Shown: positions 28,717 to 38,264 of the stretch, one piece after another
How positions within the stretch are numbered: position 1 is the first letter of the stretch
Layout of the letters: every line of letters begins with the position of its first letter
From: Diplonema papillatum
Lineage: Eukaryota > Euglenozoa > Diplonemea > Diplonemida > Diplonemidae
Direction: 5' to 3'
Length of the DNA stretch: 64,000 nt
Assembly: GCA_030068145.1 (NCBI GenBank)
Contig: JAPJBO010000402.1
Location: 1-64,000 of the forward strand
Made by a program: the position numbers and the translations under genes
The notes under the pieces: model-generated
Database searches by the model: none
What the model was told of the DNA's origin: nothing
What the model saw: only the letters and a program-made list of their open reading frames with translations

Positions 28717-30809
28717 TCACTCCCATTCGAACCACGAGAGGACACGCTTTACCGTGTCGATGTCGACCTGCGGAGGAGACGACAAGGTGGGCTCGCCGAA
28801 CTCGGAGGGGGGAACCTGAAGCCAGAGGTTCGCCATCACTTTGGTCTGGCCTTCGTGGATGTCGCAGCTGCCGTGGTACGACAAAGGATCCCGGTCGCCC
28901 AGCAGGCCGGAGTCCTGCACTTCGTGGTTGTAGAAGACGACAGCGTCCCCCCGCTTGGGCTTGACGTTGATGCCCGGCCGATCTTCGACCGGCAGGGCGC
29001 AGTACCGCTTCCACCGGGCGGCGAAGTGCTTCGTCGCCGCGACGGTCGACATTTCGATGGCTTGCGCCTCGGACATCCCGTCCAGCGGGAAGAACGTGTG
29101 GCCCGAGTCGACGTCGTTCATGTACATGACGACCGTGGCGAACCGCGCGCTCCACGGGAAATCCGGGAAATCGGCTGTTTTCTGCTTCCCGAGTTTGCTC
29201 AACGGGTGCGTGTCGTAATGCGGGTAGTAGTACTCACTCGGTTGGTACCTTTGAACCTGGAAAGTTGAGTTCTTCAGGACGCCCACAGGTAGCTTGAGGA
29301 GGTTCGAAACGCGTTCGCCGATCGAAGGGAGGAGGCCGTCTCCGAACACGACGGAGGTCGACTTGCGCCACTGCTCGTCGTTCATGAGGTGGCTTTTCTT
29401 GCCGGCGGCCCGCTCGTCGAGCACCTGGGAGCGCTTCAAGTGCGGCGTCGCCCTTCGGACCACGCGGCTGATTTCGCCTTCGGTCAGGAGCTTTTCGATG
29501 TAGATGAGCCCCGGCTTTGCACTGAGCCCGCGGACCTTGATGTCCGGCTGGTTCTCTCCAATGCACACGAGCGCTTCCTCGCCCTGCTCAAGGCGCAGGC
29601 GGTTCAATGCGAACGGCTCTGTTGTTGTTGTGCGTATTTAGGAAAGGAGATCAACCTAACAATCATGTTCACTCGTAGCTTTCCCCGGCACGCCCCGGTA
29701 CTATCACTGTTGTGCAGTCTATCATCACCGATTGTTGCTGCGTATCAAGTTCAAACTACTCCTATTGTTACCTGGTTCGTGACAATTGCGTAAGAAACCG
29801 AAGTACATGGACCTCATCAGTCCAGCGCCGACCACAAGATTGAATAAATAGAACCCCCCCGACGACGGTAACTCTGAGACTTCGAACCCCGGATCTGCAA
29901 GCTAACTTTGGCTTTAAAACAAGTCCTCAGTACTCATACTCATTCACAACAACAACAACAACAACAAGAACAGCAACAAGACCAACAACAACCTACGCTG
30001 CCAGCGATATCTTCCAAGTTTACAACTCGACTCTACGAAAAAGGAAGAACTGTGAAAACGGGTTTTTGCCTAGAGGCTTTTCGTGTTATTCTGCAGATGC
30101 TTTGGGCTATCTTTGTGTCTATGCTTTCAGTTGTCTTCTTAACCATGGTTAAGTGCGCAAATGGTGTCAGCCGAAGCTGGTAAAGCTTCGGCGCCGCCCA
30201 CGTTATGTTTGTTTAGCATTGAGTTCTTTTAAGTACACGTGTTTGGCAGCGGCTGCCAAACATCCCGTGACACCGCGCGAGGTGGTAGAACGCTCGTTTA
30301 TTTTCTTTTCGATTGCTTTTGATGGGGCATGCAGGCCTGAAAATGCAAGAATGGAAAGGAGACGGGGGAAAAAAAGGGGAAAAGGTTTGTGCCCTCGCAG
30401 CTCGCCGGGCCAGCGCTCCAGATAGGACTGGGCTAGGTACTTTGGTGGCATGCGGGGTTTTTTTTAACCACCAGCTTTGCCTCTAAAAGTCCCAGGTGAC
30501 TCTGCAGAAGTTGGACATACCGTCTGTGCACTGGATACGCCTGATGCCGCTGGAAACGTTCGAGGAGCTCACGTTTGCAGTGAACACGCTAGCGGTGGAG
30601 GGTTCGGCGGAGACGAAGAAGCTCCGCTGCACGGCTACCGAAGCGCCAAGCAGAGCAACGAGCACAAAGGTAATGTGTAACAGCATCGGGCTGGTCGGAG
30701 ACGGTTCCTCATTGTCCTTGCTGGCCGTCTTCGTCCCCTGCTTGCCCGCCTGCTTCGCCGAAGCCTGTGCCTTGGCGGTGGTGTTGTCCGCGCGCTGTCT
30801 CTTCGGCAT
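28717..30809 (-). CDS. Membrane-anchored prolyl 4-hydroxylase (2-oxoglutarate/Fe(II) oxygenase), two exons
   Basis: Exon 1 is 30809-30521 and exon 2 is 29618-28717. The 902-bp intron has donor GTATGT and acceptor ACAACAG, and phase 1 matches, giving 396 residues. Without the splice the catalytic exon has no ATG before the domain core. The N-terminus is a basic, Ala/Lys/Gln-rich tail followed by one transmembrane helix at about 42-60 (LLHITFVLVALLGASVAV), a type II anchor like plant and animal transmembrane prolyl hydroxylases. The catalytic domain has the iron ligands His230 and Asp232 (PHYD) and His345 (SYHGSCDI), and the 2-oxoglutarate-binding Lys356. Spacing His345 to Lys356 is one residue longer than I expect from collagen prolyl hydroxylase. 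It probably hydroxylates proline in secretory-pathway proteins in the ER or Golgi; the substrate is unknown. Confidence 0.92.
29619..30520 (-). other. Intron of the prolyl 4-hydroxylase gene carrying two repeat families
   Basis: This intron of 902 bp contains a family D copy on the opposite strand (about 29690-29775), a CAA-type microsatellite (about 29945-29995) and a family L copy (about 30050-30178). The family L copy recurs in the SET-gene intron in the same orientation relative to its gene. Confidence 0.85.
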
Positions 30810-32772
30810 CTTGCCTCTCCGTTTATTGCCCAATGCCCCCCTCTTCCCGTCCCCTTGATATAGCTCGTTGCGTGCCCGGTAGCGGTGAAACGGTTTACCA
30901 TGTTCACGCGCTGTTGCTGTGTTTGATTCTGCGGGCGAAACAGTCCGTTTTGTGGGCCTTGCCATTCAGTAGATCACAGGTACATGGAAAGTTCTCAACC
31001 AGCTTGCCATAGCGTGCATTCTCCGCTTATTTATCTCGACGTTTGGGTCATGGATACCAAAAATGAACATTCGCTACTTACTCATGTTTTCCATTCGGGC
31101 GACGGACCATTCATGCCGGTTTCGACCCGCCATCATCAAACTGGACAACAGAGACTTGCGGTTCTAAACTGCGTGAGCACAGGAAACTTTCAATTGCAAC
31201 GTGCCCGGATCGTTTTCGGCCACAGAATCATATCGCAGAGGTTGTCAGAAGCTCGGGCACGACTCATCGCCTTTCCTGAACAGGACCCTTATTGGGCAAG
31301 GCAAGAGAACCCCGGAGTTGTCCCATCTCGCCAGTTGGACAGAGGAGCCCCTTCGTCTCCGAACGGAACTCCCACCCTATCAAGCGCGCAATTGCCGGCA
31401 TGCAGCGAGAACACGTCGATGAAGGGAACGAGCAGGTCGGAAGAAAGAATACACGAAGAATGAAGATGCGAGCTTGATGGTGCTAAAGAAGAACGCACGC
31501 GGGTCCCTCCCGCATTGCGAAATGCAGAGTGAACGCCCGCACTGAATTTTCGTTTGCGCCGAAGCACGGTACCGGAATGACCAGTCTTCCTCGAAAAGAA
31601 ATGGGGGGGGGGGGGGGGGCAAAGGGAGCTCCGAGGCAGGGTTCCTCAGCGTCAAGGTGGGAGAGTGGCGACGGGGAACCGAACATTAGAGGAAACCAAG
31701 AAAATGGAGGACCGGACAAGAAAATCGTGGCTTGGGGGGAGGACGGCAGCAAGTTTCCGGGATGGCGCTGGCAGCTGGCCAGGGGCCGTGGCGAGTTTGG
31801 ACCACGCGCCTCACACCCTCAAGCAGAGGGGCAAAATGGCCGCACTCTGCCACCGGGAAACCGAGAGAACCTGATGCGATCGGCTGGGCTCTGTACCGCG
31901 TTCTGTACAGGTTGCACCGACCTTGCAGGTTACGAGGTGGATATCAAGAGAATGGGTGACGTTGATTCGTAAGCCTCCTGGACACGAAAAGGCACGTCGC
32001 AGGCTTCGCGAGGTTGCTACTGACAGGTTGGAGTTTGGTCGGTCACGTAGCACGTTTAACCTTTGGCAGCGGCGTCGTAACGGCTGGGCTACGCACCTCG
32101 ATCATTCCGTATCTGCACCCTCACGACCTCACGGTCGGGGCTTGCATCGAGGTTCAGCAGCAACTAGGACCGACGTTAGTTTACTTGGTTTTGGATTCGG
32201 GCACGGGGAAACTCGGCTCAATGTAGCTTCTACACGGGAGCATATCCCAAACATCACCAAGACGAAGCTTGGGGCTTTGCGCATCAGAGCAGGGCAACAG
32301 CGCGGATGAGAACGACAACACGGTTAACTGCCAGGAGCAAAGCACCACGTTCTCCTCAACCGCACAAAGCGAAGCTTGAGGCTTGGGGCATTCAAGCTGG
32401 AGCCGGCCAGGTGAGAGCGGGCGAAAAAACGTGCTTTGCCCGTATTGGACGCCGGCGTTGCGTGCCAGGCTTCGTAAGAAAAAGATAGAAGGTGCAAACG
32501 GTGGACGAGGACAGAGGGAAGCCGTTTGCAGCTGGAACGCGGCGGAGCCCGCAAAAGAGAAGAACGAGGCGCTGGTGGAAGAAGAGCGGCTGCCAGCGCC
32601 CAACACACGGCTACAAGAAAGCAGACCCCACCGCTCGACAAAGCTGCGGTTGCGCGTGTTGCGGAACGTGCTCCCCACCGGTCAGTCGAAACACAACCGC
32701 ATTCGGGGTGGAGGCCGTTCAGGGTACTACCTTTGACTGTTCTTCCGTAACGAGGAGACGGGATGCTGCGTT
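30810..32772. other. Spacer between prolyl hydroxylase and HisD genes
   Basis: No supported gene. It contains a long G-run at about 31603-31618. Short plus-strand frames near 31.5-32.7 kb show no domains, and no clear dispersed family was recognised. Confidence 0.5.
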
Positions 32773-34038
32773 CTACGCTACCAGCCGAGCCTCGGCAGCC
32801 CGTGCGTGGCCTTCGAGGCCCTCCAGCCGCGCGAGCTGCACCGCATCTTTGACGAGAACCTGCGACTGCGCCGGCTCGTCGATGCGCATCCACGTCCTTG
32901 TGCGGAGGAAGTTTAGAACCGAGAGCCCCCCCGTGTACCTCGCGGTGCCGCCGGTCGGGAGGACGTGGTTCGGGCCGGCGCCGTAGTCGCCCAGCACTTC
33001 GGCCGCGCACTTCCCGATGAAGAGGCCCCCGTAGCAGTCGCACTTCCGGGCCACAGCCTCCGAGTCCTCGGTTTGGATCTCCAAGTGCTCTGGGCCGATC
33101 GAGTCGGAGACCGCGATGGCCTCGTCGATGCTGTCAACGACGACGCAGAACCCCTTTTTGACCGCCTCCCGGGCGGTGCCGGCTGTGGGCAGGACGGCCA
33201 GCTGCTTTTGGAGCTGCTCGTTGACCTTGTCGGCGAAAGCCCGCGAGATGGTCACGAGGATCGGCCGTGATTCGACGTCGTGCTCCGCCTGCGCCAGGAG
33301 GTCGGCGGCCACCGTGCCCGCGTCGGCGGTGTCGTCTGCGATCACGAGCACCTCCGACGGGCCGGCGAGCATGTCGATGGTACACTTTCCCTGCCCCTGG
33401 ACGATGCTTTTCGCGGCGGTGACCCACTTGTTCCCGGGGCCGACGATCACGTCAGATCCGACGACCTCGGCGAACATCCCGATGGCCTGCGCGCCCCCGA
33501 TGCGGATGAACCCGTCTGCGCCGGCGACGTGGGCGGCGGCGAGGGTGACGGGGCTCGGGCGGGGGGACGCGACCCACACGTTCTTCACGCCGGCGGCCCG
33601 CGCGGTGACGGCGGTCATCAGGACCGACGACGGCAGCGGGTAGCGCCCGCCGGGGGCGTAGCAGCCCGCCGACGCGACCGCGGTCACCGTGTGGCCGGCC
33701 TTGCCCCCCGGGATGTCCACCGTCATGTCGGTGATGCTTTTCCGCTGGCTCTCCGCGAAGAACCGGATGCGCTGCGCCGTCCTCTCGAGCACCCCACGCT
33801 CCGCCTCCGACAGCGACGCGAACGCGTCGCCCAGCTCCTGCTTGGTCACGTACACGTCCTGGTCGCTCGTCAGGTCGTTCAACTTGACGGCGGTCTCCTT
33901 CGCCGCCGCGGCGCCCCCCTTCTTGATCCCATCAAGAATCGCGGCCGCCTGCGTCAGCGCGACGGGGTCGACGGGCTCCGCGCAGTCCTTCGGGATGTCT
34001 TCCTTCTTGATGAACTTCAGCACCGGCTCCGACGACAT
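32773..34038 (-). CDS. hisD: Histidinol dehydrogenase, stand-alone
   Basis: The product is 421 residues from the ATG at 34038. The frame extends to 34149 only through other start codons, and those 37 residues are not HisD-like. The enzyme (EC 1.1.1.23) makes the last two NAD-dependent oxidations of histidine synthesis, histidinol to histidine, using zinc. Visible motifs: GPGNKWVTAAK, DMLAGPSEVLVIAD, zinc-ligand region AQAEHD (Gln250, His253), catalytic GPEH (Glu317, His318), Asp351 in LGDYGAGPNHVLPTGGTA and a C-terminal His411 (LEGHARAA). Length matches bacterial HisD (about 430). The GPGNxWVTAAK wording resembles the HisD part of fungal His4, but the cyclohydrolase and pyrophosphohydrolase parts of His4 are absent. 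No other histidine gene is in the window. Isolated HisD genes are known in some trypanosomatids, where they allow growth on histidinol. Confidence 0.95.
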   Translation of the reverse strand: MSSEPVLKFIKKEDIPKDCAEPVDPVALTQAAAILDGIKKGGAAAAKETAVKLNDLTSDQDVYVTKQELGDAFASLSEAERGVLERTAQRIRFFAESQRKSITDMTVDIPGGKAGHTVTAVASAGCYAPGGRYPLPSSVLMTAVTARAAGVKNVWVASPRPSPVTLAAAHVAGADGFIRIGGAQAIGMFAEVVGSDVIVGPGNKWVTAAKSIVQGQGKCTIDMLAGPSEVLVIADDTADAGTVAADLLAQAEHDVESRPILVTISRAFADKVNEQLQKQLAVLPTAGTAREAVKKGFCVVVDSIDEAIAVSDSIGPEHLEIQTEDSEAVARKCDCYGGLFIGKCAAEVLGDYGAGPNHVLPTGGTARYTGGLSVLNFLRTRTWMRIDEPAQSQVLVKDAVQLARLEGLEGHARAAEARLVA

Positions 34039-34655
34039 GATGATACGAGGCCCGCTTCTTTCTTCTTTTGGTGTTCCTTTCCCGAAAGCAAATAAAGTGC
34101 GGACTTCGACGCAACGCCGGTGTAAGAGGGTGAAAGTTGGCTCACACATCCGGAACTGCCTGCCTGCGCTCGTTCCCAGTGGACTGGCTCACTATGGTCG
34201 GTTTTTTTGTCTCAGGTAATCTGACTTATCTCGTGCGCCGGCGCTCTTCAGGTGTCAGTCTCCCGGGTGCCAAAAAATCACACTTCCACAGCTCGACGCT
34301 GCAGGCAGCGACTCACTAGCATTGACTACGAGCACAAATGCTACCAGACAGCGCGCACACGCCCCTTCCAAAGCAACTTGTCCAAGAAAGGATGTTGATC
34401 CTCGGCTTCCCGCAAGTCCATCGTTGGTCGCACACACTTTCGCATTCCGACTGCAGGCACTGACATCATTGACACAAGCAGAACCCGACCGTACACACTG
34501 GACTTATTTCACTGCAAAGGCAACATTTCAAGACGCGTGCTTTTACTCGTTTTCGTACAGAACCAGCTGGACTCAGAGAAGGGGGTAACCAAGCGCTTGC
34601 CTTCGCTGCCGAGACGTGGATCAACTACCTGGTGTGGCGTAGTTCGTCCGTATGT

Positions 34656-34997
34656 AGTTAGCCTTCTTCAACGAACAACTCCTAAATAAGCCTTTTTCAA
34701 CGAACAACTCCTAAATTAGCCTCTTCAACAACAACTCCTAAATTAGCCTCTTCAACGAACAACTCCTAAATTAGCCTTCTTCAACGAACAACTCCTAAAT
34801 TAGCCTTCTTCAACGAACAACTCCTAAATTAGCCTTCTTCAACGAACAACTCCTAAATTAGCCTTCTTCAATGAACAACTCCTAAATTAGCCTCTTCAAC
34901 AACAACTCCTAAATTAGCCTTCTTCAACGAGCAACTCCTAAATTAGCCTTCTTCAACGAACAACTCCTAAATTAGCCTTCTTCAACGAACAACTCCC
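34656..34997. repeat. 29-bp minisatellite, about 12 copies
   Basis: Tandem units of TTAGCCTTCTTCAACGAACA plus ACTCCTAAA. Some units are shorter (CCTCTTCAACAACAACTCC) and there are few substitutions. No coding frame runs through it. Confidence 0.92.
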
Positions 34998-35452
34998 AAA
35001 GGCCTGCCATGGGGCTCGGATGTCGGCCATTGCGCACCAACTCTTGTGCGATTCCGTGTTTCGATGAGTATTTCGCCCCGGAGCCTAGATGGGGTGCGGT
35101 AGCCGCTGGGGACAAGGGAAACGGCGCAATGCATGAGGAAACTGTGGAGAAGGGTGCACCGCACTCCTTGTTCATAGAAGGAAAAGCAGGAAGAGGATGA
35201 AGTCGGAGGAGTACCGTCATATTTATCCGGACTGAATATCGTCGGAACGGGCTTTACCGCAGCTGACTGAACGGAAGTGATGTTGTCAGGCAATTTCCGA
35301 AAAGTCCGGTTTAGAATGCAACTTTTTTTTGAAATTCTCAAAACAAGCGTATCCAGCGAGCCAGAACCATGTTTCTGGCAGAGTTTTTAGCGTGGGCCGG
35401 CAGATTGGATAAAAAAAGTGTCGAGGGCAACGAGGCGCACACGAAACTTGCC

Positions 35453-36092
35453 TTTTTAGAGTTAAAGTCTTGAAATTCCGTGGGTTTAGGGTCTCCGTGT
35501 GACCGTTCATGAATGGGTTCTCTTAGAGCAAGAAAGGGCTATATGGTTACAGGTTGTGGATTTTTCTTGGAAATCGGATCCGCTTGAGACCCGGGGACTT
35601 CCCCGGTTGCCATTCGGCCAGAACAAAATGAATTGCTTTGTGACCGCCTTGCACGACCTTAAGCCTTTCGCTGTAGAATACTCGGAAGAGCCGCCTTGTG
35701 CTTGTTTCGACGGAGGCTAGAGAGAGAGAGAGAGAAGCAATTGTTGGCAGTACAATTGGGTCTTTTTTGTCGAACTCTAACACCCAGCACTTAACCCAGA
35801 TTCATCTGAGCTTTGTGTGTTGTAGCCCTTGCGACTGGCGGCATCGAGTAACTTCTACAACGCAGGCGTTAATTCTAAAAATACTCGAGGGGCTGCCTTG
35901 TGCTTACTTCGAAGGAGGCTAGAGGGGGAGAAACAATACAACTACAAAATGGGTCTTTTTTGTTGAACGCTTACGCCCGCCACTAAACCCAGATTCACCT
36001 GTGTTTCGTGTGGGCTACAGCACATTTACCTCCTTTGATCTTTTGCAGCTGGCAGCCTCCTCAAGTATTTCCTACAAAGCAGGTGCTTATAC
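35453..36092 (+). repeat. Composite element: family A followed by two tandem C units
   Basis: Family A core at 35453-35560, then a diverged C unit at about 35670-35880 and a good C unit at 35879-36092, which ends in GCAGGTGCTTATAC and an A-run. The same order is seen at 1793-2265. No open frame of a transposase or reverse transcriptase is present, so it would need help to move. Confidence 0.65.
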
Positions 36093-36164
36093 AAAAAAAA
36101 AAATATGCCTTCGCTCTTTCGCTATCCTTTCAAAAACTGTTGCGTTGACGCATCCACACTTTTT

Positions 36165-36295
36165 TTCGTAGTAACAATTAATTGTAAACACGAAAGAGAA
36201 CGCTGGCAGCGTGTTTGGGAGAAGATTAGCCTACCGATCATATTCACTCACTATCACTCACTAACAGGCTAATCCTCCCCCGGCACGAACAAACA
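36165..36295 (-). repeat. Family J repeat, inverted partner of 27345-27475
   Basis: Landmarks AACAATTAATTGTAAACACG, AGAACGCTGGCAGCGTGTTT and TCACTCACTATCACTCACTA are the reverse complement of the copy at 27345-27475. Edges are sharp to within a few bases. Confidence 0.8.
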
Positions 36296-37689
36296 AACAC
36301 ACGCCTATTCTTTTTTGAGCAGGCCGAGTTTGGGCCCTCTCTTCAGGTTGTTCTTCTTCTTTTTCACCTAGTTAGGGATCTCCATGTGAAGCACTGACAT
36401 GTAAACTGTGACCGTGACATGATCTTCAGTTTGGTGTTGGTTCGCTCATTGCTCAGACTTACATTTTTGGAACACATTGCAATGTCTCGAAAACAAATGG
36501 CTGTCGTCTCTGGATTCTATCTTTACTCCACGCACTCACTCCAGATACTCTTAAGTGTCCAGGTATAAAAAGGAACGGTAATCTCTCGGTAGGACATTTC
36601 CGGAGTCAAGGTCGTGCGTCGATACATATCACAAAGACATTCGGATTGACGATAGTGGAATGAACTTCTCGGGCTTCCTGCATTTTGATGCAGCTAATGT
36701 TCCGGAAATGTTCCCTTCAGCTGCAACGCACTACTAAATTAAAGTAGTACTTCGAGGAGGGAGGGGGAGAGTGGAGAGGAAGCCAGCCAGAACTACTTTT
36801 GTTGATTTGCTTTTTTTTCTTTTTTCGAAACGAGTTTGCCAACGACAGCAAAGCATTACACTAGCCTACGTGATGTGATGATGGTTGATATATTTTTGAT
36901 CAAGCCAGGCGCCAGTGTATCGTGGAAGGACCCGAACCGATTGCTTCGCTCTTGTGCATGGCACCCGCCCGTTCAGTAAAGACCGGCCGTTTTCGTACTC
37001 TTTTCAATACAGCTTCTGGACGCGAGGATGGTGCGTGTGATTGCTCGAAAGTGTGTACGGATACGCTTATGCGCTGCTGCGATGGGCTCTTGTCGCTAAG
37101 CAGACACGCACCACTGCCAAGGGTCTTGTGTGTTTCACGTGATTCGCCACGGAATGCAAGGGCGGGGAAGCAAGATCGTGAGCGATTGCCCTGTACCAGC
37201 ACGGTTACGCAGAGAGGGTTCTTGAAGGCTGAAGGGATCGAGCGGTGGGGCTACACTTCGTACTTGCGCAGCCACAATATGCACGAACAAGCGTTGCGTG
37301 TCCGCGGCTGGAACGCATACAATTCGCACGGGCACATCAGGGTTCCAACAGTTTGCGACTGGCGTTCATAGCAGTACCGGCGGGCTCACATCGTCGAGTA
37401 GCCACTTCTTGACGCTTGTTTTGACGTGTTACTGGGACGCACACGACGAAGTGCGGTGAACTGCCATATCGTGTCACCCGGCAGTCTGCTTCACTTCGTC
37501 ACGAGGCCAGGGCTGGGGGGGGGCAATCGCAAAGAAGAGTGGGGAATTTTTTGACTGCGTTTGGCTCCAGACTCTGTTTTGATATCAAGACAGACGAACG
37601 TGGGTGCCTGGTTGTCCGTAATCTGATTGAGCAAAAACGAAACAACGCTCTTTGTTGCTTACTATATTGCGCCACATCGTAATAACTCG

Positions 37690-38264
37690 CGCGGGGCACC
37701 CCACCTATTTTCGAGTGAGAGCTAGGCTGCCGCAGACGTTGTTCGTCCGGATGCCGTTTTGTTTCCTTTTTTTCCAGCGGCATTCCGCCCTTCATGCCGG
37801 TTCTGCAGCGTTCATAGCGACGCTGCTTTTCTTTTTTCCTTCCTTTTCTTTGGAGCTCTTTCGCTGTCTGCTCCTAGACAACCAGGATTGTCTTGTGAGT
37901 TGGATTGTTGACCCACCAACAGAGGGAGGGGGGACGTGGGCTGGGTTTGGATCGATGAGTGTCGGCTAGGGTACGCAGTGCATGGCGGAAACGCCTGCGC
38001 CCGAAACGCTGATGAAGTCGATGATGGGGAGGCCGGCGGGAGAGGCTGCGGAAAGGCGAGCATGTTCGAGCGGGACTGTGACGGTGACCTCTTTCCACAC
38101 TCCATTCAACCCCGTGGACGGCATCCATGTCGAGCGAGTTTCGAGGGAGGGGCTAGGCCGCCGCAGACGTTGTTCGTCCGGATGCCGTTTTGTCCCCTTC
38201 TTTTCCAGCGGCATTCCGCCCTTCATGCCGGAACGTGGGCTGGCTTTGGATCAATGAGAGCCGG
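37690..38264 (-). pseudogene. Degenerate tandem duplicate of the CBM gene 3' end
   Basis: On the gene strand, about 37966-38130 repeats the last 55 or so residues of the neighbouring CBM protein (MPSTG-NGVWKEVTVTVPL ... IDFISVSGAGVSAMHCVP and stop). It has a small internal deletion and substitutions and no start or upstream domain. Flanking blocks (GCCGCAGACGTTGTTCGTCC and GGCATTCCGCCCTTCATGCC) occur twice, at about 37725-37800 and 38155-38230, so the duplication covered the 3' untranslated region as well. I treat it as a non-functional gene fragment. Confidence 0.75.

Larger units (their letters stand above)
34039..38264. other. 4.2-kb repeat-rich spacer
   Basis: No supported gene. It contains the 29-bp minisatellite (about 34656-34997), the composite A-C-C element (35453-36092), family K (36095-36150 and 36400-36490), family J (36165-36295) and, next to the CBM gene stop, degenerate duplicates of that gene's 3' end (37690-38264). 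The stretch at 36500-37650 shows nothing recognisable. Confidence 0.6.

Noticed and set aside
30483-30520. Last residues of the unspliced anchor exon of the prolyl hydroxylase
   Set aside because: They follow a GTATGT donor that joins in phase to the catalytic exon.
34039-34149. 37-residue extension of histidinol dehydrogenase as a targeting peptide
   Set aside because: It has no ATG, and HisD homology starts after the ATG at 34038.
34656-34997. CRISPR array or telomere repeat
   Set aside because: Units are contiguous without spacers, so it is not CRISPR; the CCTAAATTAGCC wording is not a regular TTAGGG array.
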